Notes: generated by a model from the letters alone, not told the origin. DNA of 64,000 bases from Bradyrhizobium tropiciagri (GCF_018130545.1 NZ_JAFCKF010000001.1:620001-684000), one strand, 5' to 3'. Numbered from the stretch's first letter, positions 53,902-62,932 are shown. Numbers and translations are program-made.

Positions 53902-55242
53902 TCAGGCCTTCTTTATCTTGTCGACGATCGCGGACAGCTGCGCGCGCTTTGCGGCATCGGTCACCTGCGCGACGCTGGTTTCGAGGTCCCTTAGCACGGT
54001 ATCGACCTCCCATTTGGCCTTGCCTTCGGCAATCACATCGTCCGCAAGGTCGTTGGCTTTGTCGGGCTCGCCCAGGTCAAATGCCGCGACAAGCAGCGTC
54101 GGGCGGTACCATCTGTCGGCGATCTGCAGCCGCCTGGCGCGCTCACAAGCAGCGATAACTGCACGAAGGGTCGTCTGCGCGCGCTCCTCATCACCCGTCT
54201 TTCCGCGCGCACGATAGAGCCGCGGCAGATTGCTGGAGCAATAATAGGCGTTAAGATCAAGGTCCATTCCGTGCTCATAACAATCGATCGCCTTGGCCTG
54301 GGCTTGCTTGCGCTCGGACGCGCTGGCCGTGGGAGCATCGGAGAGACGCTTGTAGCGACCACCCATCAGGCCAAAGCGTTCCGGTGTCGGTCCTGCGAGA
54401 TCAATCAGCGTCTGGATTTCGGCAATGGCCCGAACATCGTCCCCAATCTGGGCAACGGCGAATGCGCGATTTTCCTGCACTTCCGGTTCGTTCATGAAAC
54501 GCTTGGGGAGCCCGCGGATGTAGTCCAGCACGGCGTTCCAATCAGCCTTGGTATCGACGCAGTCGCGCAACAACAGTAACAACGCGAGGGCCTTCGCGTA
54601 GCTCAGGGGTGGATTTCCCTCCGCGGCGATCAGTGCCTGCGCGCGCTTCAAGCGCTCGGCCTCGGGTGCAGCGCGCACCGCCCGGATCTTGGTCTGGAAT
54701 TCGGCTTGCTCGGCGAGTTGGTCCCGCATGGTTATCGCCTTCTCCGGATCGACCTTGCACGGATAGCCAGGAATCGACTGGTGCATCGGCGAAACTCCGT
54801 CACGGCGCGCCTCGATTTGATCCTTGATTGCGCTCTGCACGGCGGTGGCGGTTGCCTCGGTGATCTCTCCCTCAGGCAGCGGGTATCGAATGGTTCGCAT
54901 CTGCGCGACATCGAACAGCGGCTTGGACCAATCGGCCGCGAGCAGGACGCACCCCGTTTCGTGCGATGCGTGACGAATGCCAACCTCGTAGTACACGTTG
55001 CCGTTCGGGATCGTCATGTCCGCCAGCACGAGATCGGCGAAGTAGAGCCGCTCCAGCATCTCGCTGATAATCAACGCGCTGGTATCTTGATCAGCGCGCA
55101 CCGGCTCGTACTTCAACGCCTTGATGACCGGAACGTAGCATCGATCCCACAGCGCGTTGAAATCAATCTCGGCCGGCCCACGTCCTGGCTCAGCCTGGGT
55201 CGGCTTGCGGCCATAAGGCATGATCATGAAACATGACGGCAT
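53902..55242 (-). CDS. DRHyd-like/TPR protein resembling ASK N-terminal region (conflict-system component)
   Basis: 446 residues. Residues 1-150 form a deoxyribosyltransferase/hydrolase-like domain: SCFMIMPYG, then ADLVLADMTIPNGNVYYEVGIRHA with D70, D75 and E86 as likely active-site acids. Residues about 160-446 are alpha-helical TPR-like repeats of the TRAFs-binding/TPR-S type (ENRAFAVAQIGDD, CYEHGMDLDLNAYYCSSNLPRLYRARG). This architecture is that of the regulatory half of metazoan ASK kinases and of bacterial nucleotide-centred conflict systems. Third gene of the patatin-SLOG operon, 12 bp after SLOG. Function inferred. Confidence 0.75.
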   Translation of the reverse strand: MPSCFMIMPYGRKPTQAEPGRGPAEIDFNALWDRCYVPVIKALKYEPVRADQDTSALIISEMLERLYFADLVLADMTIPNGNVYYEVGIRHASHETGCVLLAADWSKPLFDVAQMRTIRYPLPEGEITEATATAVQSAIKDQIEARRDGVSPMHQSIPGYPCKVDPEKAITMRDQLAEQAEFQTKIRAVRAAPEAERLKRAQALIAAEGNPPLSYAKALALLLLLRDCVDTKADWNAVLDYIRGLPKRFMNEPEVQENRAFAVAQIGDDVRAIAEIQTLIDLAGPTPERFGLMGGRYKRLSDAPTASASERKQAQAKAIDCYEHGMDLDLNAYYCSSNLPRLYRARGKTGDEERAQTTLRAVIAACERARRLQIADRWYRPTLLVAAFDLGEPDKANDLADDVIAEGKAKWEVDTVLRDLETSVAQVTDAAKRAQLSAIVDKIKKA

Positions 55243-55254
55243 CTTGCAATTCCT

Positions 55255-55839
55255 TCATTCCCATAATTTTCTCGTATCCAACCAGTAGATCCACGTCGTC
55301 TTGCGGCCGGCCTCTTCCATCAGGTGCTTCGCGCCGCCGGGGCCATCACCGCCCTCGCCGTTCCACAGGCAGATGAAGGCCATTTTCTCGCCGCCGAATC
55401 GCGCAGCGCGCTCCAGCATCCATTGATTGTCGCGCTCGTAGGCGTTCTCGCCGGCCGGCAGCGGCCCGAGCTCGTCGGGCATGACATGGAGCGTCGCCTG
55501 CGATTTGGCCGCGAAATACCGCGCGCGCCAATCGCCGCCGGCGAAATCCACCGAGCCGGCAAGAAAGGTCGGCTCGTCAAACGGGATGTAGATTTCAAGC
55601 TGCATGCGCTTCGCGAGCGCGGCTTCGGCAAACAACAGGTCGCCGCCGCAAGCGCCGCCGCAGATTGCAAGATCGCCTTCACGGACCCCGATCCGCTCGA
55701 GCGCGGCAGCAATCGCAACGGCCGCCTTAGGCGCCTTGTCAGGTGGAAAGCGTGGCGTTTTTCGATCCGGCGCATCGACCATGTGACCGCTGAAGAGAAC
55801 CACCGTGTTCGGTGACTTGGCGTCTTGTTCCGTGGCCAT
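55255..55839 (-). CDS. stand-alone SLOG-type Rossmann nucleotide-ligand protein
   Basis: 194 residues from ATG 55839 (GAGGTG 6 nt upstream; ATG 55857 also in frame). An N-terminal strand VVLFSGH leads to the binding loop CGGACGGDLLFAEAAL (about 60-75), the hallmark of the SLOG/LOG superfamily, then EIYIPFDEPTFLAGSVDFAG and a C-terminal FICLWNGEGGDGPGGAKHL. SLOG domains bind nucleotide-derived signals, such as ADP-ribose variants. Unlike ThsA there is no SIR2 or macro fusion. Middle gene of the patatin operon. Confidence 0.77.
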   Translation of the reverse strand: MATEQDAKSPNTVVLFSGHMVDAPDRKTPRFPPDKAPKAAVAIAAALERIGVREGDLAICGGACGGDLLFAEAALAKRMQLEIYIPFDEPTFLAGSVDFAGGDWRARYFAAKSQATLHVMPDELGPLPAGENAYERDNQWMLERAARFGGEKMAFICLWNGEGGDGPGGAKHLMEEAGRKTTWIYWLDTRKLWE

Positions 55840-55951
55840 CGCGACACCTCGACTCATGACTGGATCATTGCGTCCAGGTGCCGAACTTAGCTGAAGGCGA
55901 AATCCTTGTCGAAGTCGGGATCGGCGTGTCGTGACGCCGCCCCGCGCGGCA

Positions 55952-57091
55952 TCATGTGAGATCGAAGGCCTGCGGGAAATGGCCCGGCTTGACCTGTTCC
56001 TGCGCAGCGCGACGTCCGATCGCGGCGAGTTCGTCCATGTTCTTCGGGTCGTCCATCGCCGCGACCTTCGCCAGCGCGTCCGGCGTCCGCTCGATGTCGA
56101 GTTCCTTCTGGAGCCAGACGGTCTCCAGCTGCACATTGTAGCGCGCATAGGTCGCGAGTTGCGGCCCGCTCTCACTGTCCGCAATCATATCGGTCACCGC
56201 GCGGTCGATCGGCCACGGCGTCAGGCAATTGGTCAGCCATTGCAGCATGCCGTGATTGTGCCGGCTGCAATCGTCCATGAGCGACTGCAGCGAGCGCACG
56301 CCCTGCTCCGCCGCCGGCATGTGGACGATCTGCTCCGTCGAATAGGTCGACCGGAATTCGCCCGTACCGGCCGAGATCAAGAGCAGTCTGTCCTTGCCGG
56401 TATGCCAGCGAAAGCCGTGGCCATGGAGTGCCGCGAGCATCAAGAGCTGCAGGGCCGGATCGTTGAACGGGCTGACGCCACCGTCGACGAAGGCGCCGCT
56501 GACCTTACTGCCGTCGCGCGAGGAGATCGTGATCTCCTGAGGTTTGAAATAGGTTGGCGCCGCGGTCGAGGCGCGAACCACCTCGGTCAGCCGCAACGCG
56601 CCGTCCTGCTTGGCAAAGACCGCGTCCGGGTTGTTGTGCAGCGGCCAGGGACTGCCGGTATCGAGCCGCTTGGTCATGATCATCAAGCCGGTGCGGATGC
56701 GATCGCCGCCGAGCACGGTGTCGGCGCCGAGCTGCGCATCAAGCGCGTGCTGCAAGGCGTCGGAATTGAATTTCGGCGCCACCAGCCCCCGCCGCCAGAA
56801 TGATTCCTGGAAAATGTCCGTACCGATCCCGCGATACAGCGTCTTCAAAGCGTCGACGGTCATACCGCAGGCAAGTCCGGCCGCGATGATCGATCCCGTC
56901 GAGGTGCCGCCGATCAGATCGAAATAGTCGCACAGCAACAGGTCGTTGTTGTTGTACCGCTTGCGCAGCTGCGCCTCGATCGCGGCCAGATATTCCAGCG
57001 TCAGGATGCCGCGAATGCCGCCGCCGTCGAGCGCCAGGATCCGCTTCGGCCCGGCATCGCGATCGAGATGCTGCTGCTTGGTCTTCGGCAT
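55952..57091 (-). CDS. patatin-like phospholipase (CapV-like effector)
   Basis: 379 residues from ATG 57091 (GGGGG upstream; longer frame to 57160 is not patatin-like). Oxyanion motif DGGGIRG (about 22-28), nucleophile elbow GTSTG with S64, and D203 in VDGGVSPF give the Ser/Asp dyad. Such phospholipases degrade membrane lipids; in CBASS they are activated by cyclic nucleotides. Here it is first in an operon with SLOG and the TPR protein, and divergent from a TIR gene, so it is the likely cell-damaging output. Confidence 0.9.
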   Translation of the reverse strand: MPKTKQQHLDRDAGPKRILALDGGGIRGILTLEYLAAIEAQLRKRYNNNDLLLCDYFDLIGGTSTGSIIAAGLACGMTVDALKTLYRGIGTDIFQESFWRRGLVAPKFNSDALQHALDAQLGADTVLGGDRIRTGLMIMTKRLDTGSPWPLHNNPDAVFAKQDGALRLTEVVRASTAAPTYFKPQEITISSRDGSKVSGAFVDGGVSPFNDPALQLLMLAALHGHGFRWHTGKDRLLLISAGTGEFRSTYSTEQIVHMPAAEQGVRSLQSLMDDCSRHNHGMLQWLTNCLTPWPIDRAVTDMIADSESGPQLATYARYNVQLETVWLQKELDIERTPDALAKVAAMDDPKNMDELAAIGRRAAQEQVKPGHFPQAFDLT

Positions 57092-57473
57092 GATTGCCCC
57101 CGCAGAACAATGAGGTTGGCTGCTTTCGACACGGCCGACCGATCGCGGCCGAAGGCTCAATTGGTTGCGCTTCCGAGCGCGAACGGCACCCGGTCATGAC
57201 ATGAGCGATGCACCAGACCGATACACCGACTTGTTGACGATTTTATCCATTCGACGCCGGAGCACGGCAATTTTCGCGTGCGCGGCTCCCCGCGGCAAAC
57301 ATCATGCACCCCATACACCCTAAGGTATAGTGAGGTAGTTCACTGGCAGGAGACTTTTCTTTTTCTCAGCCAGCGACCGCCAATTTCAAGAGCGGGCTAT
57401 CATTCAATCCGCAGCGAGACGCGCACGAGACCCGGCCAGCCGTCGCACCAATTCATGCAGATCGGATTTTGCC
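57092..57473. promoter_or_regulatory. shared divergent promoter region of the TIR and patatin genes
   Basis: 382 bp with no gene. An AT-richer segment CCTAAGGTATAGTGAGG (57319-57335) could hold a -10 element. An inverted pair AGTGA (57329) and TCACT (57340) with 6-bp spacing follows. It probably drives both arms of the locus. Confidence 0.5.
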
Positions 57474-58898
57474 ATGCCAAACGATTTCTCGGTCTTTATC
57501 AGCCATCGCGCCGAAGACAGATTTCTAGCTCGCCTGCTGAAGGCGCGACTCGAATATCTCAGCAGCCTGGACGGCCAGCGTCCGGTGGAATGCTTCGTCT
57601 GCGAGGAAATCCCCGGCGGCTCGGAATGGCGGCAATGGATGATCGACAATACGGCGAGGGCCGATTGCCTGATCTTCATCCACACCAATGCCGAGCACAA
57701 TTGGACCTGGTGCGCGTCCGAGATTTCCCAGTTCGACGGCTACAAGCGCGCGCTGAAGCTTACCTCGAAGGTGCTGTGGTTCTCGGTTGACGCATCGCCT
57801 TCGTTTCCGATGCTGGCGGAGAACGAGTTCTACGGCATCGGCGAAGACGACGTCCGGCGGTTTCTCGAAGATTTGTTCGTGAAGCCGACCTTCGGCGTCG
57901 CCCCGCTCAGGCCACGGCTGAATGCCAACCACGCCCGCGACTTCAACGAGGCGGCGAAGGATCTGCACGCGCAGTTCATGCAGATCACCCGGCCCGAGGA
58001 GCTGTTCCGCCTGCGACTGCGCATCGTGTTCAGCGACGAGCTGTCATTCCGGCAGAAGGCCGAGACGCTGATGGCATTGCCCCCTGCGGACCGCGCGCGT
58101 GGCTTCCTGAAGGATGCGAAACTCGAGACGGACGCTGCCACCACCACGCTGCTGTCCGGTCCCGATACGGCCGATCTCGACTGGGAGGACCTGCTCAGCG
58201 CGCAGAACCGGTACGACAGCGGTGCCTGGCTCGACGAACTGACGAGCTATGTCGCGAACTCGTTCGCCGACGTGGATGTTGCCAGCCGGCGCAGCCGCGA
58301 GCAGGTCCTGAGCCCGATCTTCCGCGATCTGAAACTGTATCAGCCGGTCATCGCCCGGCTCGAATATCTCGACAACACACCGTTCTCGGTCGTCATCATC
58401 TTCGTGCCGATGCCGCCATTCAGCGAGGATCCAAGGCTGATGGTTGCGCAGAACATGCCGAAGGACATCGTCTTCCTGTCGATCCTGCTGCGGCTGGCGC
58501 GGCGCTTCCGATGGTCGTTCCTCGAGCCGTTGTACAACGCCGTCGAGGGGCTGGACGATGACTTCACCGCCAAGCGATGGGACGACCTGCTCGCGCGCTA
58601 CCACGAATGCCTGGACAACCTGGATTCGATCCTGCGGCAGGGCAACATGCGCGAGCTCGAAACCGTCGGCGACATCAAGTCGACGATCAACATCTCCGAC
58701 GATGCTCTCCTGAGGGAGATGTTCAAGGATTGGGGGACGTTTCAGGCCCGGCTTGCGCAGGCCATCGAGAAGAAGTCGCCCGGCGATGTCAGGCAGACCC
58801 TGGAGCCCTGGCTGAAGCGCAACAAGGATTTCATGAAGCAGCTGCTGGTCGAAACCCAGAGCAAGGTGGAGAAGCTGCGGCCGCTGGAGGCGCGCTGA
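57474..58898 (+). CDS. TIR-domain protein with long helical C-terminus
   Basis: 474 residues. The N-terminal TIR domain (about 1-145) has FSVFISHRAEDR, EEIPGGSEWRQWMIDN (BB-loop region), ADCLIFIHT and WTWCASEISQF, where E83 is the expected NADase glutamate. Residues 150-474 are mostly helical, with no transmembrane segment or family I recognise (short strand set FSVVIIFVPMP near 305). It would hydrolyse NAD or make an NAD-derived signal in the cytoplasm. Divergent from the patatin operon. Confidence 0.85.
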   Translation: MPNDFSVFISHRAEDRFLARLLKARLEYLSSLDGQRPVECFVCEEIPGGSEWRQWMIDNTARADCLIFIHTNAEHNWTWCASEISQFDGYKRALKLTSKVLWFSVDASPSFPMLAENEFYGIGEDDVRRFLEDLFVKPTFGVAPLRPRLNANHARDFNEAAKDLHAQFMQITRPEELFRLRLRIVFSDELSFRQKAETLMALPPADRARGFLKDAKLETDAATTTLLSGPDTADLDWEDLLSAQNRYDSGAWLDELTSYVANSFADVDVASRRSREQVLSPIFRDLKLYQPVIARLEYLDNTPFSVVIIFVPMPPFSEDPRLMVAQNMPKDIVFLSILLRLARRFRWSFLEPLYNAVEGLDDDFTAKRWDDLLARYHECLDNLDSILRQGNMRELETVGDIKSTINISDDALLREMFKDWGTFQARLAQAIEKKSPGDVRQTLEPWLKRNKDFMKQLLVETQSKVEKLRPLEAR

Positions 58899-58934
58899 AG
58901 CTCGGCTCGACCGCCGGTCGACCGACCTCTGCGC

Positions 58935-59672
58935 TCAGATCATCGAGGCGACGCGCTCGAGGCCGATCAGGCGCGCCAGCGAGCGGACCTCGTTCTTCTG
59001 GTCCTCGCGCAGCTGGAACAGCAGCGGCATCGCCGCCGATTTCAGCTGCTGGACCTCCTCGGAGTCCGGATCGATCGGCATGGTGCCCGCGGCGGGATCG
59101 CCCTGGCGCTTGGCGTGGATCTTGCGGGCGACGGCGCGCAGCGCGGTCTCGACCGCCGGCCAGTAATATTCCTGCGACGACGACAGCTTGAGCCGGTCCT
59201 TGATGCCGGCGATCTGCGCATCGCTGAGCAGCGCATAGGTCTTTTGCGGAGCCGGCTTGGCGGCGGCCTTGGGCTTCGGCGGCGCTGCGGGTGCGACCGG
59301 CGCGGGCTCGGCGACCTTCGGCTGGACGGCATCGACGGGGTCGTTGAGCTTCGGCAGGCCGATATCGGCGGGCTCGGCCGATGCGTAAGCCTGGCGCACC
59401 GTATCGGTCGCGCCCGGAATCGCGGCTTGCGCACGCAGCAGCAGCGGCGACGGGCTGGCGGGAGCTTCAGCCGGCTTAGGCACCTCAAACTTGGGCACTT
59501 CAAAGGAGGCAAGTGTCGTGACCGCGAGCTTGTCCTGCTTGCTGGCGCGGTTGGCGACCGGACCGACATCGGCCTGCGCCGCCGGAAGGCTGTCACGGCC
59601 CAAAATGGCTGTGATCGCGGCTCCGGCGAGGAGGAAGCAGGTCAGGGCGGCGAGGGTGATGGCTCTGGTCAA
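58935..59672 (-). CDS. periplasmic Ala/Pro-rich protein with helical C-terminus
   Basis: 245 residues. An N-terminal helix (about 4-24) anchors or exports it; a long Pro/Ala/Lys linker (about 60-150) leads to a helical C-terminal domain (about 150-245) with LSDAQIAGIKDRLKLSSSQEYYW, reminiscent of LTxxQ/Spy-like proteins. It is convergent with the TIR gene. Role unknown, possibly envelope stress. Confidence 0.65.
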   Translation of the reverse strand: MTRAITLAALTCFLLAGAAITAILGRDSLPAAQADVGPVANRASKQDKLAVTTLASFEVPKFEVPKPAEAPASPSPLLLRAQAAIPGATDTVRQAYASAEPADIGLPKLNDPVDAVQPKVAEPAPVAPAAPPKPKAAAKPAPQKTYALLSDAQIAGIKDRLKLSSSQEYYWPAVETALRAVARKIHAKRQGDPAAGTMPIDPDSEEVQQLKSAAMPLLFQLREDQKNEVRSLARLIGLERVASMI

Positions 59673-59781
59673 AAATTACTCCATTGCCGGCCGGTGTCAC
59701 CGCAAACTGCGCGCGAAATGCGGCGTTAGCGTGCCGTGACGGCGCCAAATAGGTGAAATCGTCCCGAAACGGCCCGAATAA

Positions 59782-60024
59782 TCAGGCTGCGGCGTCAAGC
59801 TCATAGGCTTCCTGGATGTCGGCGACGATCTCATGCGCCGTCCACAGCGCGCCAGGCTGGATCGCATGCATGCTGACCGTCCAGTTGGTGCGGCGGGTAC
59901 GCGGCGTGCTGACGATGTCGAACTCAACCTGACGGCACAGCGGATGCCGCTGCAGGGCGTAGAACACCCGGGTCCGGAGCTCATCGAGCGAGGCCGGGGT
60001 CTTCGAGAGCGCCTCAAAAGCCAT
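59782..60024 (-). CDS. hypothetical protein
   Basis: 80 residues from ATG 60024 (GGGA 7 nt upstream). Compact alpha/beta pattern: DELRTRVFYALQRHP, CRQVEFDIVSTPRT, NWTVSMHAIQ, then a helix AHEIVADIQEAYEL. No transmembrane segment and no family recognised, but the composition and ribosome site suggest a real gene. Confidence 0.6.
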   Translation of the reverse strand: MAFEALSKTPASLDELRTRVFYALQRHPLCRQVEFDIVSTPRTRRTNWTVSMHAIQPGALWTAHEIVADIQEAYELDAAA

Positions 60025-60138
60025 GTCGCATTCCCACAACTGCCAGGCGGCCGGCCGTGGCGGCAGACCATCCCGTGACGCATAGTTGGGACTGGCATGG
60101 TTAATGCCGCGTTAAGCGGACAGGCGGGACTTGAATGC

Positions 60139-61116
60139 TCAGGCGAGCCGCACCCGCGCGCTCGCCGCCGCGTACTCCGCGACGGTCTGTGCCACGAGCT
60201 CGTCGACGCCGAGCACCCCGGTTACCCCCGAGGTGGAGTGACCGCCGCTCCAGATGTCGCGCCAGCGTTTCGGGCGGCTTTCGCGGGCGCCGATGTCGAT
60301 GTCCTTGCCGATGTCGATCGCGCCGCGCGCCGGCAGGTCGTCGGGATCAAGTCCCGCGGCCTCGATCGAGGGCCGCAGCATGTTGGTCTGCAGGCCGGTG
60401 AACGCCGTCGTCAGCAGGATGTCGTCGGCAGTCGCATCGACCAGCATCTGCTTGTACCTGTTGTCCGCCATGCTCTCACGCGTCGCGATGAACTTGGTGC
60501 CCATGTAAGCGAGGTCGCAGCCGAGCGCCTCTGCGGCGCGCAGCGCGTGGCCGTCGCTGATGCCGCCGGCGAGCACGATCGGGCCGTCGAAGAATCCGCG
60601 CACCGCGCGGACGAACACGAACGGATTGAGCCAGCCGGTCTGTCCGCCGGCGCCCGCGGTGAGCAGCACGAGCCCGTCGGCGCCCGCCGCGACCGCGCGC
60701 TCGGCATGGCGGATCGACGCAACGTCGGCAAACACCCGTGCACCGGCTTCGTGCAGTGGCGCGAGCACCGGCGCCGGCGAGCCGACCGAAGTGATCACGA
60801 GCTCGGGCTTGTGCCGCAACAGCACTGCGAGATCCTGCGCCAGTCTCGTGTTGGAGCGATGCACGATCAGGTTCGGGCAGATCGGCGCCGCCGCTTTGCC
60901 GCTGGCATCTTCGTGCGCCTGCAAGCGACCCTCGATATCGCCGAGCCATGCATCGAGCTGTTCCGTCTCACGGCAATTCACCGTCGGAAACGAACCGATC
61001 ACGCCGTTGCGGCAGGCGGCTACCACCAGCTCGACACCCGAGACCAGAAACATCGGCGCCGCAATCAGCGGCAACCGAAGACGATCGCGAAAACGCGCGA
61101 GAGGATCAGCGGACAA
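60139..61116 (-). CDS. nitronate monooxygenase-like FMN flavoprotein
   Basis: 325 residues, TIM-barrel FMN enzyme of the 2-nitropropane dioxygenase family. LPLIAAPMFLVSGVELV (strand 1), ITSVGSP, GADGLVLLTAGAGGQTG (glycine-rich FMN loop, about 145-160), VLAGGISDGHALRAAEALGCD and YMGTKFIATRES are characteristic. The start is TTG 61116 with GGGAAG upstream. It is divergent from an acyl-CoA ligase. It may oxidise nitronates or another flavin substrate. Confidence 0.9.
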   Translation of the reverse strand: MSADPLARFRDRLRLPLIAAPMFLVSGVELVVAACRNGVIGSFPTVNCRETEQLDAWLGDIEGRLQAHEDASGKAAAPICPNLIVHRSNTRLAQDLAVLLRHKPELVITSVGSPAPVLAPLHEAGARVFADVASIRHAERAVAAGADGLVLLTAGAGGQTGWLNPFVFVRAVRGFFDGPIVLAGGISDGHALRAAEALGCDLAYMGTKFIATRESMADNRYKQMLVDATADDILLTTAFTGLQTNMLRPSIEAAGLDPDDLPARGAIDIGKDIDIGARESRPKRWRDIWSGGHSTSGVTGVLGVDELVAQTVAEYAAASARVRLA

Positions 61117-61201
61117 TTGCGTCTTCCCATCATCATTGTGTTAGCTTTGCCGCAACATTGGCACGCGAGCGGCCAAACACAAAGCGGGAGGAGACCACGA
61201 C

Positions 61202-62764
61202 ATGAGCAATCCGCTCTATGCATTTCCGGCGGTATGCGAACAGACCTTGCGGGCGCTGGCACGTTATCCGTCGCGCACCGCCTTCGCATGGCCGGGCGGA
61301 TCGCTCAGCTATCAGAGCGCGACCGACCTGATCGGACGGATGCAGAGCGTGTTCATGCGGCTCGGCTTTGCGCCGGGCACCCGCGTCGCGATGCTCACCG
61401 CCAACCGCGCCGACACATGGTGCGCCGGCGTCGCCGCGCAATTGTCGCGGCTTGCGATCACCTGGCTGCATCCGCTCGGCTCACTCGACGACCAGCTGTT
61501 CCAGATCGAAGACTCCGAAGCCGAGATGCTGATCGTCGACGGCATCACGTTTCGCGACCGCGGCGGCGAGCTCGCGGCGAAGGCGGCGGGCCTGAAGACC
61601 GTGTTCACGCTCGGCCCGGCGAGTTACGGCGCCGACCTGTTGCGAGCGGTGGAAGACGCCGGCAGCGCGAGTCCAAGAAGCTTCGCCCGTTACGACGATA
61701 TCGCCATCCTGAATTACACCGGCGGCACGACGGGCAAATCCAAGGGCGCACTGCGCCATCACCGCGAGAATGCCGGCGCCACCACCGCGATCCTCGCCGA
61801 CTTCGAGATTCCGGAGACGCCGCGCTACCTCACGGTGGCACCGATCAGCCATGTCGCCGGCACAAAAGTGCTGCCGACGCTGATGCGCGGCGGCACCGTG
61901 CACATGCTGAAGGGGTTCGATCCGGAGGCCGTGTTCAAGACCATCGAACGCGAGAAGATCAACTTCACGCTGTTCGTGCCGACGATGATCTATGTGATGC
62001 TGGATCATCCCGCGCTACCGAAAACCGATCTCTCCTCGCTCGAGCTGCTGCTTTACGGCGCCTCCGCGATGTCGCCGAGCCGGCTGGTCGAGGGTATCGA
62101 GCGGATCGGCCCGGTGTTCTCGCAGCTTTACGGTCAGACCGAATGCTACCCGATCTCGGTGCTGCGCAAGGCCGACCACGATCCGAAGACGCCGGAGCTG
62201 TTCGCGTCCTGCGGCTTCCCGATCACGGCCTGCCAGGTCAAGATCCTCGATCACGACGACCAGGAGGTCGCACCCGGCGAGGCTGGCGAGATCTGCGTCC
62301 GCGCCAGCCATGTGATGGCCGAATACTGGAAGCGGCCCGACATCACGGCGGAGACGCTGAAGAATGGCTGGCTGCACACCGGCGACATCGCGCGCATGGA
62401 CGAGCGCGGCTACATGTTCATCCTCGACCGCAAGAAGGACATGATCGTCTCCGGCGGCTTCAACATCTTCCCGCGCGAGGTCGAAGACGTGCTGTCGCAG
62501 CACGCCGATGTGGCGATGGTTGCCGTGGTCGGCGTGCCCGACGACAAATGGGGCGAGGCCGTCACGGCCGTCGTGGTGGCGCGCGAGGGCGCGGTGCCCA
62601 ACGCCGACGAGCTGATCGGCCTGGTGAAGGCCAAGAAGGGATCGGCACACGCGCCGAAACAGATCCAGTTCGTCAAGGAGCTGCCGATGACGGGTGTCGG
62701 CAAGGTCGACAAGAAGGTGCTGAAGGCGCGCTTCTGGTCCGGCCGTGACCGCATGGTGGGGTGA
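61202..62764 (+). CDS. fatty-acid/aryl-CoA ligase (AMP-binding)
   Basis: 520 residues. NYTGGTTGKSKGAL (phosphate loop, about 175-188), YGQTECYPIS (about 315), LHTGDIARMDERGYMFILDRKKDMI, GGFNIFPREVEDVL and the catalytic Lys in PMTGVGKVDKKVLK. Complete ANL enzyme forming acyl-CoA. GGGAGGAG precedes the ATG. The 86-bp gap to the divergent flavoprotein suggests shared control. Confidence 0.93.
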   Translation: MSNPLYAFPAVCEQTLRALARYPSRTAFAWPGGSLSYQSATDLIGRMQSVFMRLGFAPGTRVAMLTANRADTWCAGVAAQLSRLAITWLHPLGSLDDQLFQIEDSEAEMLIVDGITFRDRGGELAAKAAGLKTVFTLGPASYGADLLRAVEDAGSASPRSFARYDDIAILNYTGGTTGKSKGALRHHRENAGATTAILADFEIPETPRYLTVAPISHVAGTKVLPTLMRGGTVHMLKGFDPEAVFKTIEREKINFTLFVPTMIYVMLDHPALPKTDLSSLELLLYGASAMSPSRLVEGIERIGPVFSQLYGQTECYPISVLRKADHDPKTPELFASCGFPITACQVKILDHDDQEVAPGEAGEICVRASHVMAEYWKRPDITAETLKNGWLHTGDIARMDERGYMFILDRKKDMIVSGGFNIFPREVEDVLSQHADVAMVAVVGVPDDKWGEAVTAVVVAREGAVPNADELIGLVKAKKGSAHAPKQIQFVKELPMTGVGKVDKKVLKARFWSGRDRMVG

Positions 62765-62785
62765 GGGCGGCAAGACTTTTAATCC

Positions 62786-62932
62786 CGTCATCCTGAGGTG
62801 CGAGCGCTTGCGAGCCTCGAAGGATGCACGGCCCCGATGCTACGGCAGCCTCGGTCTCAGCTCACGGCGACAGCCGGGCCGTCGCCCTTCGAGGCTCGCT
62901 CCGCTCGCACCTCAGGGTGACGGTGAGAGCGT
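62786..62932. repeat. bipartite palindromic repeat, copy 3 of 3
   Basis: Outer arms CGTCATCCTGAGG and CCTCAGGGTGACG with inner inverted segments (CCTCGAAGGATGCACGGC and GCCGTCGCCCTTCGAGG). It lies between two convergent genes and its right end overlaps the 3' part of the kinase gene, whose stop is at 62912. Confidence 0.8.

Noticed and set aside
53902-58898. Canonical Thoeris or CBASS locus
   Set aside because: No SIR2-SLOG or macro effector (Thoeris) and no CD-NTase (CBASS); only the TIR, SLOG and patatin parts are shared.
60097-62748. 883-codon plus-strand frame across the flavoprotein and ligase genes
   Set aside because: It runs antisense to one strong gene and out of frame with another; composition is Arg-rich shadow type.
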